DNA of 33,444 nucleotides from Spirochaetales bacterium. Lineage in GTDB: Bacteria; Spirochaetota; Spirochaetia; SZUA-6; RPPD01. The stretch spans positions 1 to 33,444 of the forward strand of contig JAFGSW010000037.1 in NCBI GenBank assembly GCA_016934415.1, written 5' to 3'. The translations under genes were made by a program, and so were the position numbers. The stretch's first letter is position 1. Each line of letters starts with the position of its first letter. Shown here one piece after another: positions 14,439-23,174 of this stretch. The notes beneath the pieces were generated by a model. The model made no database searches and was not told the DNA's origin. It worked only from the letters and a program-made list of their open reading frames with translations.

Positions 14439-16172
14439 CTAGGGCACCGTAAAGCCGGCGCCAGCTTTCACAAGCTCGATCCCGTCACCCGTCTCCAGGT
14501 TTCGCGAGTACTGTTTGTCGACGGGATTGTTCCAGTGCTCGTGCACGCCGAGCGACCCGATGGGCGTTCCGTCGTTCTCCGGATCGTAAACGATATCCTT
14601 CGGCCAGTTTTCATGATCGGCCGCCTGATGCAGGTAATCGTCCACGCCCTGCATCTGCACCCAGCTGTACGGCGTGTCAGATATGTATTCGCTGCGGAGA
14701 AAATCGTATCCCACCGATTCAATGGCCACGGGATCGAGCGAGAGGAAGAGCGACGAGGTCCAGTCATTTTTAAACGGGACCATTTTCCATTTGGTGGGCG
14801 GATAAACGGCCTCAGGCCCGGCGAACAGCGCGTCCATGAGATAGAGGAGGTTTTTCCCGCCCAGCCACTTATGCCCGAAAAGGTCCACCTGAACGCGATA
14901 CAGGCCGTAGCCTTGACGGCGGGCGTCGTTCTCGTCCGGGTTGACGAGTCCGCCGTGCAGGTGGTTGGCGGCCACCCGGCCGTTGGAGCCGAAGTGGTTT
15001 TTGGCGAACATGCTGACGCCCGCCCGCTTGTGCCCCTTCAGGGCGGGAATGTTGATGACGTAATCCGCGGTCTCGAAGAGCGTGCAGAGCGTGTCGCTGT
15101 CCGTGGCCGGGCCCGTCTCGGATTTGTTCATGATGCCCGCCTTCATGACCGTACCGCGATCGGAATAGAAAATGACCGGCTGAGCCGTGAAGGCGTCCTT
15201 CTCGCGTTCCTTGTCGGCGCCGTAGAAGCGGTCGATGTAATGGACGTTCGGAAATTCGGCGTGCCAGAGTTCGTAGGCGTGGCGGTAAACGTGCTTCATG
15301 GGATCGCCGACCCAGATGTCGGCCTGGGAAACCTTGACGACATTGACGAGCTGGCGCAGCACGGCCAGGACGACGGCCGGGCTCGTCTCGGCGATGCCGT
15401 AGAACATATTGTGCTTCACCGACAGGTCGGATTCGAAATTTCCCCCCCAGGCGCTGGTGGCATTGGTCTTAATGAAAATTTTCTGCCCCGGCTTGTATCC
15501 GCCGGCCGCTTTTCCCGATGCGAGTTCGCGGTTGTGAAACTTGAAAACCGCATCCCAGGCCTCGGCGTCGGAGTCCTTGCCGGTGAGTAAGCGAAGGCCT
15601 TCGGACAGCATCGTGTCGACGGCGGCCTGGTCCGTGTTTTTCGGTAAAAAGTAGCCGTCGCCGGGCCGATTGGTGAGTCGCTTATTGGTGGCCGCGGGGT
15701 TCCACACCCAAACGACGCGCCCCGGGAAAATACCCCGGGCCGTTCCCATCGGCTGGTTGGCGGGCTCGGTCACGGCATTGGGGAAGCGGACGCCGCCGAG
15801 ATCGCCGGTCTGGCAGACCACCGCCAGTCCGCCCGCCAAAACCATGGCGGCGGCCAAAAGGACGACAAGCCCCTTCCTGCGACTTCCGTCCTTCCTGCGG
15901 AGGAGCGCGGCGGGAATCACCGGCGCGGCGAACAGAGCCGCGACCCAGACGACGAATCCCGAGGCGAGAGGAGCCGCCGCCCGCATGCAGGGATACGCCG
16001 CCCGGCTCGGCTTTTCGATCACGCGCACTAAAAACCAGATAAGGGATAAAAAACCGACCACCGGCAGGAAGCACACGGCCAGGCCGCGAAGGCGCGACGG
16101 GGGCTTCAAGCGTCCGCTTTTCGGACAGACCAGGCCGAGACGGGAGAGAGTGCGATGCAGCCAATCACGCAT
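14439..16172 (-). CDS. Membrane-anchored DUF362 protein
   Basis: 577 residues. The first 130 or so contain three hydrophobic helices separated by basic loops, with no cleavage site. The remaining 430 residues match the DUF362 fold by eye: GQKIFIKTNATSAWGG, a VKVSQADIWVGDP segment, NIPALKGHKRAGVSMFAKNHFG, and a C-terminal SLDPVAIESVGYDF. DUF362 proteins are often joined to ferredoxin domains; here no CxxCxxC cluster is present. The biochemical role of DUF362 is not established. Start at 16172: AAAGGAAA lies just upstream and a good promoter is about 60 bases away. It appears to be monocistronic. A long plus-strand frame over it (14535-15590) is a shadow. Confidence 0.75.
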   Translation of the reverse strand: MRDWLHRTLSRLGLVCPKSGRLKPPSRLRGLAVCFLPVVGFLSLIWFLVRVIEKPSRAAYPCMRAAAPLASGFVVWVAALFAAPVIPAALLRRKDGSRRKGLVVLLAAAMVLAGGLAVVCQTGDLGGVRFPNAVTEPANQPMGTARGIFPGRVVWVWNPAATNKRLTNRPGDGYFLPKNTDQAAVDTMLSEGLRLLTGKDSDAEAWDAVFKFHNRELASGKAAGGYKPGQKIFIKTNATSAWGGNFESDLSVKHNMFYGIAETSPAVVLAVLRQLVNVVKVSQADIWVGDPMKHVYRHAYELWHAEFPNVHYIDRFYGADKEREKDAFTAQPVIFYSDRGTVMKAGIMNKSETGPATDSDTLCTLFETADYVINIPALKGHKRAGVSMFAKNHFGSNGRVAANHLHGGLVNPDENDARRQGYGLYRVQVDLFGHKWLGGKNLLYLMDALFAGPEAVYPPTKWKMVPFKNDWTSSLFLSLDPVAIESVGYDFLRSEYISDTPYSWVQMQGVDDYLHQAADHENWPKDIVYDPENDGTPIGSLGVHEHWNNPVDKQYSRNLETGDGIELVKAGAGFTVP

Positions 16173-16230
16173 AGTATTTCCTTTCCGGAGGCGGAGGCGG
16201 GGTGCCGGTGTGTAACCGCTTTACAAATCA

Positions 16231-16259
16231 ATCATAACACTCCGCGGGAGCGGTTTCAA
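16231..16259 (-). promoter_or_regulatory. Promoter of the DUF362 gene
   Basis: On the minus strand: TTGAAA (16259-16254), a 17-base spacer, TATGAT (16236-16231). Just downstream, near the predicted transcript start, is the short inverted repeat TGTAA-CCGCT-TTACA (16211-16225), a possible operator. Confidence 0.6.
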
Positions 16260-16288
16260 GCGAACTCATTTTTTCAATTTCGGCTGAA

Positions 16289-16315
16289 TTGACATAAATC
16301 CCACCGCCCTATAAA
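16289..16315 (+). promoter_or_regulatory. Candidate promoter of lptD
   Basis: Perfect TTGACA (16289-16294) and TATAAA (16310-16315), but the spacer is only 15 bases. The lptD ATG at 16340 is 24 bases downstream and lacks a clear Shine-Dalgarno. Confidence 0.4.
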
Positions 16316-16339
16316 ACTAATAACGTCGTCTTCGGTCAA

Positions 16340-19300
16340 ATGAAAAAGAGCCTGCTTTCCATACTGTTATTACTCATCTCCTGCCTGAGCGCCTTCAGCC
16401 AGACGCCGCCGCCTTCGCCCAGTCCATCTCCTCGGCCGCTGCCGAGCCCATCTCCGCGGCCTTCGCCGAGTCCGTCCCCGGCGCCCTCCCCGACGCCTTC
16501 GCCCGCGCCGAAGGCGACCGATTACAAATCGATGGTGGAAAGCACCATGAACCAGGACATCGAAACGGCAAGCTACTACGAGTTGGTCTCCTGGTGCCGG
16601 CTCTTCGGCCTCGATGAGTCGGGCGACAGGACCGCGATCGTTCAGCGGCTTGAGAATTTTTTTAAAATCAAGAGCGCGGCGGGGCAGAAAGAGATCCTCA
16701 AGACGATCGACATCAAATCCGCGCGCTCCTCGGAATATTTCACGCTTGAGGACATCAAAGAAGATTACGTGATCATCCAGGGACACGTCACCATCGTCTT
16801 GACGGATAAAAAAACCAATGCCCAACACACCATCCAGGCGGAACGTATCCTTTACAACCAGACGACGGACACCCTGAGCGCCTCCGGCGGCGTGGTGTAC
16901 AAGCGCAAGATCGGCGACAAGGAGGAGTCCTTTACGGGCGAGACCTTCGTATTCGACGCCGCCAATTGGGAAGGGGTTCTCTATTACGCCGCGGGCGAAC
17001 GCTCCAAAAAAATGGACGATCAGAACGTGATGTTCCATTACAGCGGCGAAACGGTCACTCGTCTCAAGGATGATTCCATTCTGCTCGAAAAAGGCGTCAT
17101 CACTTCGAGCCCCGACCCCGCCCACCCCAACTACCGGATTACGGCGGACCGCATCTGGGTGTATTCGCCGGGCGAATGGGCGATCCAAAACGCCGTCCTC
17201 TACCTGGGGAACATCCCCATTCTCTATCTCCCCTTCTACTATTACACGAGCGAGGAACTGTTCTTTAATCCGGTTTACGGTTTCAAGCTTCGCGAGGGAG
17301 CCTTTTGGCAGAACACGATCTATTTCATCGGCAAGAAGAAACGCGAGGACGACGCCCTCTCGTTCATGCAGCTTGAGGAAGCGGGCGATCAGGACGTCGA
17401 AATGCGCTTGCACGGGCTTTTCCTCGAACCGGTGCGCAAGCCGCAGGGGGGGACGGCCGCGGCGGCGACGCCTCCCGCGGCGGGCCAGAAAACCGCGGTC
17501 ATCAAACAGCTCAAAGCGTTCCTGGACCTGTATTCGCGGCTGGGCGTGTTCGCCGGAGTCAACCTGGACGCCTCGCCCGACATCACTTTAAACGGCGGCC
17601 TCGCAGTCTCCCGCACGATCTATCAGAACGGCTCGGCATATACCGTGTTTGACGGGGGCGGAGATTATCATTTGAACTTGGGCAACTTCTTCGGTCTGCA
17701 GGTCCCCTTTCGCTTCGGCCTGGAAACGCAATTTAAAACGAATTGGGGGATAATTCAGCGAATTGAAGGGAACGTGAGCTTTTTTTCGGACCCCACTTTC
17801 CCCGTCGATTTCTACGATCGGGAAGAAAACCAGGACTGGGGCAAGATCATCGGTTTTGAAATCCCCAGCACAACGACGTCGACGACGCCGACCGTCGTCA
17901 ATACACAACGCAACACTCTGTCGTGGGCTTTTACCTCCGCCTTCAACTTCGCCCAACCGTTAAATTCGAAGCTTTTCCAGACGCTCCGAATCGATCCGTT
18001 CAATTTTTCATTCGATTGGGCCAGCACCGTCAACACAAGCGGCATCAGTACCTATGATCCGGCATATAGATTTTATTACCCCCAGCGTATTACCTTCCCC
18101 AATTTCGCCCTGGTAGCCAACGGCATTATTGCGGATTATTCCCATTCCAGCCAGGTGACGGCCGCACCGAAACCGGCCGCTTCGACTCCGCCGGGCCCGA
18201 ATGCCGTCACCGGTTCGCCCGATATCGCGCAACCTTTCCTCCCGCCGGACGAAAAGCGGGAGGAAACCGCCCCCCTGCCCGACTATTTCGGGCTGCGCAG
18301 GCCGGAAGCGAAACCGGACGCGCCCGTCAACCGCACCATCAAGTATTTCAGCTTCAGGCTTTTTTACGCGATCAATCAGCAGGTCAAGGCCGAGCACCTC
18401 TTCGCCAATGACCCCTTGACCTTACAGGATGTTGAAAACGTCGCCTACTATACGAAGAACTCGACTTTCAATAACATCGGGACGACCACGCTGAATTATG
18501 AGCTCATCTTCTGGGAAAGCCTGAAAATCGCCGGCGGCCTCAGCCTGGCCCAACAATACCAGGTCAGCTACACCCCCTTCCAAGGATTCGATCAGGCCGA
18601 TGCGGACAAACTGTTCACTAAACTCGATCTCATCAATTCACTCCAGGTGGTGTATAACCCGTTCAAAGCCATCCCCGAATTCCAGAGCACGGAGCTCTCC
18701 TATAACCTGAAGTGGGATTTCTACAACATCGCCTTCAAGACCACCCCCATTCTCGATTACCGTGAAAACGCCCTCCTGTTCGATCGCACCACCGTCACCC
18801 TTCACCAGGCGATCGCCAATCTCGTTTTCCAGCCGGAGGACAAATCGAACAACCTCAAGCTCACGGTCAATATCCCACCTTACATCGGCGACTACCGGGG
18901 TGAGCTCAATTTCTACCTCTGGATCTTCCAGACGAGCGCTTTCGCCGAGTACAAACAACTGGCCGACGATTCCTGGCTCTTCGCGCCGGTGAGGCTGACC
19001 GAAACGGCGGCGCTTGATCCCATCCTGCTCCTTTCGACCACCCTCAACCACGATCAGGTCGGTACCGTCGTCAATGACTGGTGGAGCGGAACGGCCAGTC
19101 TCTTCAAGTATAAATATTTGAACGCCGATCACTTCCTGGCAGTACAGGATATACGTTATAATTTCACCCCGAACGTCAATGAAATCGACTTGTTCCGCAC
19201 AACCGTCGACCTCTGGAACCTGAAAGTGGTCTTCCTGGCGGAACGAATGCAGCCCCTGACGGCCCTGGGCAACCCCAAGGCATCGGAATCGGTTCATCTG

Positions 19301-19861
19301 GTTCCACACACGCTTGACATCTCATACAACCTCAATCTGCCGGAAATCTACGGCTGGAAAAACCGCATCTCGTTTTCGACCGTGGTCGCTACAAATCTCA
19401 AGTTCGATTTCCAGAAAGTCATTGACTCGAAATTCACACTCCATCTGGAATTGATTATGAAAGTGTATCAATTCATGGACTTTAGCCTGAGCGTTGATGT
19501 GTACAATAACAATGTCTACCGCTACATTCCCGCTTTCGTGGACGCCGTGAACAACGATCCTCAGGCGCCTCCCGGTTTGAACATCTCTCCGCTCAACCCC
19601 CTGGAAGACTTGCTGCGGTCGTTCAATTTTTTCAATATCGAAGACCGATATAATTCCTTTTTCAAGCTGAAAACATTGGCGTTCAATATCACCCATTACC
19701 TGGACGACTGGGTCTTGAAAATCGGATTTACCGGTTCGTTCCAATTTACCACCAATAATACGTATGAATGGATCCCGGCATTGACTTTCAGCCTGAAATG
19801 GGTGCCGATTCCCCAATTCAAGAAAGAATTTACCGGTGACAACGTCGGACTGAAACTATAG
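16340..19861 (+). CDS. lptD: LptD/OstA-like LPS-assembly outer membrane protein with Pro-rich linker
   Basis: 1173 residues. Order: signal peptide (1-20; the sequence LISC could also be a lipobox), a Pro/Ser-rich linker (23-57), a short helical segment resembling a SAP motif (about 77-108), an OstA/LptA-type beta-jellyroll (about 140-240, including YVIIQGHVTI and a YNQTTDTLSASGGV-like repeat), then a very long C-terminal region of alternating aromatic strands that fits the LptD beta-barrel. In diderms LptD inserts lipopolysaccharide into the outer leaflet. The protein is longer than the roughly 780-residue E. coli LptD, as is common in other phyla. Large low-complexity loops (for example around 610-660) lie within the barrel part. 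It is divergent from DUF362 and upstream of phoH; no lptE or surA is adjacent. The symbol is given by family; substrate identity in this organism is not shown. Confidence 0.82.
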   Translation: MKKSLLSILLLLISCLSAFSQTPPPSPSPSPRPLPSPSPRPSPSPSPAPSPTPSPAPKATDYKSMVESTMNQDIETASYYELVSWCRLFGLDESGDRTAIVQRLENFFKIKSAAGQKEILKTIDIKSARSSEYFTLEDIKEDYVIIQGHVTIVLTDKKTNAQHTIQAERILYNQTTDTLSASGGVVYKRKIGDKEESFTGETFVFDAANWEGVLYYAAGERSKKMDDQNVMFHYSGETVTRLKDDSILLEKGVITSSPDPAHPNYRITADRIWVYSPGEWAIQNAVLYLGNIPILYLPFYYYTSEELFFNPVYGFKLREGAFWQNTIYFIGKKKREDDALSFMQLEEAGDQDVEMRLHGLFLEPVRKPQGGTAAAATPPAAGQKTAVIKQLKAFLDLYSRLGVFAGVNLDASPDITLNGGLAVSRTIYQNGSAYTVFDGGGDYHLNLGNFFGLQVPFRFGLETQFKTNWGIIQRIEGNVSFFSDPTFPVDFYDREENQDWGKIIGFEIPSTTTSTTPTVVNTQRNTLSWAFTSAFNFAQPLNSKLFQTLRIDPFNFSFDWASTVNTSGISTYDPAYRFYYPQRITFPNFALVANGIIADYSHSSQVTAAPKPAASTPPGPNAVTGSPDIAQPFLPPDEKREETAPLPDYFGLRRPEAKPDAPVNRTIKYFSFRLFYAINQQVKAEHLFANDPLTLQDVENVAYYTKNSTFNNIGTTTLNYELIFWESLKIAGGLSLAQQYQVSYTPFQGFDQADADKLFTKLDLINSLQVVYNPFKAIPEFQSTELSYNLKWDFYNIAFKTTPILDYRENALLFDRTTVTLHQAIANLVFQPEDKSNNLKLTVNIPPYIGDYRGELNFYLWIFQTSAFAEYKQLADDSWLFAPVRLTETAALDPILLLSTTLNHDQVGTVVNDWWSGTASLFKYKYLNADHFLAVQDIRYNFTPNVNEIDLFRTTVDLWNLKVVFLAERMQPLTALGNPKASESVHLVPHTLDISYNLNLPEIYGWKNRISFSTVVATNLKFDFQKVIDSKFTLHLELIMKVYQFMDFSLSVDVYNNNVYRYIPAFVDAVNNDPQAPPGLNISPLNPLEDLLRSFNFFNIEDRYNSFFKLKTLAFNITHYLDDWVLKIGFTGSFQFTTNNTYEWIPALTFSLKWVPIPQFKKEFTGDNVGLKL

Positions 19862-19907
19862 CAATACGCGTTGCTCCGTTGCATTCACAAAAAAAGTCAT
19901 CGAATCT

Positions 19908-20006
19908 ATGGAGGTATTAGAGTTATTTATTGCTCAATATCGCCTCCTCCTATTGATTTTAAAATTGAAAACATATACATTGGCTGTTCCTAAGAGGGAT
20001 GTTTGA
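19908..20006 (+). CDS. Possible 32-codon leader ORF overlapping phoH
   Basis: ATG at 19908, stop TGA at 20004-20006. The stop overlaps the TTG start of phoH in a TTGA arrangement, like the opcA-pgl junction. The peptide is hydrophobic and Leu-rich (MEVLELFIAQYRLLLLIL). There is no upstream ribosome binding site, and the candidate phoH promoter lies inside it. Evidence is weak. Confidence 0.2.
   Translation: MEVLELFIAQYRLLLLILKLKTYTLAVPKRDV
19953..19981 (+). promoter_or_regulatory. Candidate promoter of the phoH-pgpH-ybeY operon
   Basis: TTGATT (19953-19958), a 17-base spacer, TACATT (19976-19981), in an AT-rich stretch. The phoH TTG start is 21 bases downstream with GAGGG at 19994-19998. 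Confidence 0.35.
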
Positions 20007-20965
20007 AGAAGCAATCCAGCATAGTGATCAATGCCGAAAGCGACCTGCATGAGATTTTCGGCGCCAATGACCGCAATATCAGCCTGATCGAAGAGCTCCT
20101 CGGCGTGAAGGTATTTCTGCGCGGAAATGAGGTCATCCTCGACTCGGAGGACGCGGAAAAACGGCGGATTTTTCAGCATTTGATAAGCCAACTCGAGGAT
20201 TTCGTGAGACTGGGCCAGCCCGCCGAGTCGGACCTGATCCGGGCCATCCACAAATCATTGAGCACCCAGGATAACGCCGGCCGGGATCTCTTGAAAAAGA
20301 CGGCCATCGCCCTGCCCCAGGCCTCGAAAAAGGTCTTTCCCAAGAGCGACAATCAGGCCGCCTACCTGGACGCCATCGACCGCCACGACGTCGTCTTCGG
20401 CATCGGTCCGGCCGGGACCGGCAAGACCTACCTGGCGGTCGCCAAGGCCCTCAAATGCGTGTTCGACCACACGCACAAGAAACTGGTCGTCACCCGGCCG
20501 GTGGTCGAGGCCGGCGAAAGCCTGGGATTCCTGCCCGGCGACCTGACCCAGAAGATCAACCCCTACTTGAGGCCGATCTACGACTCCATGCTCGCCCTGC
20601 TCTCGCCCGAGATCGTGAAGCGGCTCGAGGAAAACGGGCTCCTCGAGATAGCCCCCCTCGCCTATATGCGCGGCCGCACGCTCGCCGAATGCGTCATTCT
20701 CCTCGACGAGGCCCAGAACACCTCCCGCGAGCAGATGAAAATGCTCCTCACGCGTCTCGGCGTCGGCTCCAAGACCGTCATTACGGGCGACATCACCCAG
20801 GTCGACCTGCCGAAAAAGCGGGAATCGGGCCTGCTCCACGCCATGCGGGTCGTCAAATCCATCAAGGAAATCGCCGTCGTGTTCTTCAACGAGCACGACG
20901 TGGTCCGCCATCCGCTGGTCAGAAAAATAGTGAAAGCCTATGAAAACGAGGCCCTTCACGAATAA
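20003..20965 (+). CDS. phoH: PhoH-family ATPase
   Basis: 320 residues. An N-terminal KH-like segment is followed by a RecA-like P-loop ATPase. Walker A is GPAGTGKT (135-142), Walker B is VILLDEAQN (231-239), and TRPVVEAGESLGFLPGD is the conserved PhoH block. PhoH proteins bind RNA and are thought to act with YbeY in RNA processing or quality control; the gene pairs with ybeY in many bacteria and does here. The start is TTG at 20003, with GAGGG four bases upstream; no ATG in frame gives the full N-terminus. The gene overlaps the pgpH start by 26 bases. Confidence 0.9.
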   Translation: MKKQSSIVINAESDLHEIFGANDRNISLIEELLGVKVFLRGNEVILDSEDAEKRRIFQHLISQLEDFVRLGQPAESDLIRAIHKSLSTQDNAGRDLLKKTAIALPQASKKVFPKSDNQAAYLDAIDRHDVVFGIGPAGTGKTYLAVAKALKCVFDHTHKKLVVTRPVVEAGESLGFLPGDLTQKINPYLRPIYDSMLALLSPEIVKRLEENGLLEIAPLAYMRGRTLAECVILLDEAQNTSREQMKMLLTRLGVGSKTVITGDITQVDLPKKRESGLLHAMRVVKSIKEIAVVFFNEHDVVRHPLVRKIVKAYENEALHE

Positions 20966-23174
20966 CGAACGCCCCCCGCATTTTTTCAGAACTCAGGCCC
21001 CCCTTTCGCGCGACAATCGTTTTTTGTGGGTATCGCTCGGCGCGGCGTTCCTCGTTTCAACGCTCGTCGTCGTCTTCGCCCTGCAATTCGACCAGCTTTT
21101 TCCCCGCTACAACCTCGCCGATTTCAGGCCGGCCGAAACAGCGCCCTACGACATCATCCCCGAGCGCGATTTCGTCTGGGTGGACCAGGAAAAGACGGCG
21201 GAAAAAAAGAACGAGGCCGAACGGACCGCCCCTCCAATCTTCCAGTATAATGAGGACGCCACGACCCTCATTCTCGATAAATTTCGGAACCTGAAGGAAT
21301 ACCTGGCCGCCAAAAAGGGCAACGGTGCCGACACCAAGACGGTCCGCCTGCATCAGAACCTGGGCACGGACAAGCTCCTCGGCGAACGCGCCTCCGCCGC
21401 CCTCCTCGCCCTGCCTTCCCAGGACCTGGCGGACACCCTGGAAAAAAGCGAGGCACTCCTCCTCGAGGCCCTCAACACCGGGATCGTCTCCCTGAAAGGC
21501 GTCGACCGCGACCCGGCCGGCTTGAAGGCCGTCGTCATCGCCCGCGGCGTCGGCACCACCCGGATCGCCAATGAGCGCACGCTCGACGAGGTGATCACCC
21601 TGCAGTCGCTGCCCACCTGGCTCAACGACAAGCTCGCCTCGCTGAAAGCGAACGGCCGGGAAAAAGACCATATCGCCGACATCGTCCTCGCCCTGGCGGC
21701 GGAAAACGTCCGCTTCAACAGCGCCGCCACCGCCGCCGCCCGCCAGAAGGCGCGCGACGCCGTGCCGCCGGTGCAGGAGATCGTGCGAAAGAACTTTCCG
21801 CTTATTTCAAAAGGCGAAACGGTCTCGCCCGAGGATTACTCCAAGCTCGTCGCCTTCATCCAATCAGCCGCGGCCAACCTCGCCTACCGAATGAGCGGAA
21901 CCCTCCTCTTCCTCGTTCTCATCTTCATCACCGGCGCGTTCCTCCTGGGAAGCACGCTCGCGAAACGCGCCTATACGCGCGGTGAGACGCTGTTTCTCAT
22001 CCTCCTGGGCGTCCTCTACCTGGCGCTGGCCGTTATCGTCCTCCGCGTCATCCCGGCGGAAAGCGATTACCCCCTCTCCCTCTTTCTGCCCACCGCCATG
22101 GTCGCCGTGCTCGCGACCATCATCATTTCGCCCAATGCCGGCATCGCCTATTCATTTCTCCTGGCCGCGGTCGTCTTTCTCGTCCAGAACGAGATGAACG
22201 GCTTTCTCTTCGCCTTCTTTTCCGGAGTCGCCGGCACCGCGGCCGTCTTAAGGGTGCAGAAAAGAATCGACCTGGTGAAAGCCGGGTTCGTCCTCTTTCT
22301 CGTGGAGGGATGCATCATGGCGATCATATCCGTCCTGGGCGTTTTTCCCGTCGGGGAAACCGTCCAGCTCGCGGTCATCGCCGCCTCAAACGGCTTTTTC
22401 TCGCTCATCTTGAGCCTCGGCTTCCTGCCGCTGGTCGAGCACAGCCTCAATTCCCCGACGCGTTTCCGGCTCATGGAGCTTTCCGACACCAACGTGCCGG
22501 TCCTCAAAAAAATGCTCGTTCTCGCGCCCGGCACGTACACGCACTCCGTCAACGTCGCCAACCTGGCCGAATCCGCCGCCATGGCGGTGGACGCCAACGC
22601 CCTCCTCGCCCGGGTGGGCGGGTACTACCACGACATCGGCAAGGTCGATCAACCGGAATACTTTATTGAAAACCAGGACGCCCTGAACAAGCACGATTTC
22701 CTGAAGCCGAGCCTGTCCGCCGCCGTCATCAAGTCTCACGTCAAGATCGGGGTGGAGAAGGCCAAGGAGCTCAACCTGCCGCAGGCGGTCATCGACATCA
22801 TCGCCCAGCACCACGGCAAGGGGCTCATCAGCTTTTTCTTTTCCCGGGCCAAGGCCGAAAACGCGAACGGCGACCAGATCTCCCCCGAGGATTACTCCTA
22901 CCAGGGAACCCGGCCCCAGACCAAGGAGGCGGCCATCGTCATGCTCGCCGACGCGGTGGAAGCCGCCTCCCGCTCGCTGAAAAAACCCACGCCCGCTAAA
23001 ATCGAGAAGCTCGTCTGGAACCTGATCGAGGAACGCTTTCACACCGAGGAGCTCCTCGAGTGCAGCCTCACCCTCCACGACCTGGAAACCATCAAGCGGG
23101 TGTTCGTCGCGATCGTGCAGGGCTATCTCCACCAGCGTATCGTCTACCCGAAGGTGAAAGAGACCGCCTCATGA
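20940..23174 (+). CDS. pgpH: 7TM-HD family cyclic-di-AMP phosphodiesterase (PgpH-like)
   Basis: 744 residues. N-terminal membrane helix (about 30-50), a large extracytoplasmic 7TMR-HD extracellular domain (about 55-310), a block of about seven membrane helices (320-500), then a cytoplasmic HD domain. HD metal ligands include His535 (THSVN), His564-Asp565 in YYHDIGK, a further HHGKG motif, and ADAVEAASRS. PgpH of Listeria hydrolyses c-di-AMP to pApA; the same architecture makes this the likely activity. ATG at 20940 overlaps the end of phoH, and the stop overlaps the ybeY start as ATGA. The conserved phoH-pgpH-ybeY order supports all three calls. Confidence 0.85.
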   Translation: MKTRPFTNNERPPHFFRTQAPLSRDNRFLWVSLGAAFLVSTLVVVFALQFDQLFPRYNLADFRPAETAPYDIIPERDFVWVDQEKTAEKKNEAERTAPPIFQYNEDATTLILDKFRNLKEYLAAKKGNGADTKTVRLHQNLGTDKLLGERASAALLALPSQDLADTLEKSEALLLEALNTGIVSLKGVDRDPAGLKAVVIARGVGTTRIANERTLDEVITLQSLPTWLNDKLASLKANGREKDHIADIVLALAAENVRFNSAATAAARQKARDAVPPVQEIVRKNFPLISKGETVSPEDYSKLVAFIQSAAANLAYRMSGTLLFLVLIFITGAFLLGSTLAKRAYTRGETLFLILLGVLYLALAVIVLRVIPAESDYPLSLFLPTAMVAVLATIIISPNAGIAYSFLLAAVVFLVQNEMNGFLFAFFSGVAGTAAVLRVQKRIDLVKAGFVLFLVEGCIMAIISVLGVFPVGETVQLAVIAASNGFFSLILSLGFLPLVEHSLNSPTRFRLMELSDTNVPVLKKMLVLAPGTYTHSVNVANLAESAAMAVDANALLARVGGYYHDIGKVDQPEYFIENQDALNKHDFLKPSLSAAVIKSHVKIGVEKAKELNLPQAVIDIIAQHHGKGLISFFFSRAKAENANGDQISPEDYSYQGTRPQTKEAAIVMLADAVEAASRSLKKPTPAKIEKLVWNLIEERFHTEELLECSLTLHDLETIKRVFVAIVQGYLHQRIVYPKVKETAS

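Noticed and set aside
14535..15590. Long plus-strand frame opposite the DUF362 gene
   Set aside because: Antisense shadow produced by high GC in a real minus-strand gene that has motifs, promoter and ribosome binding site; the shadow has no recognisable domain.
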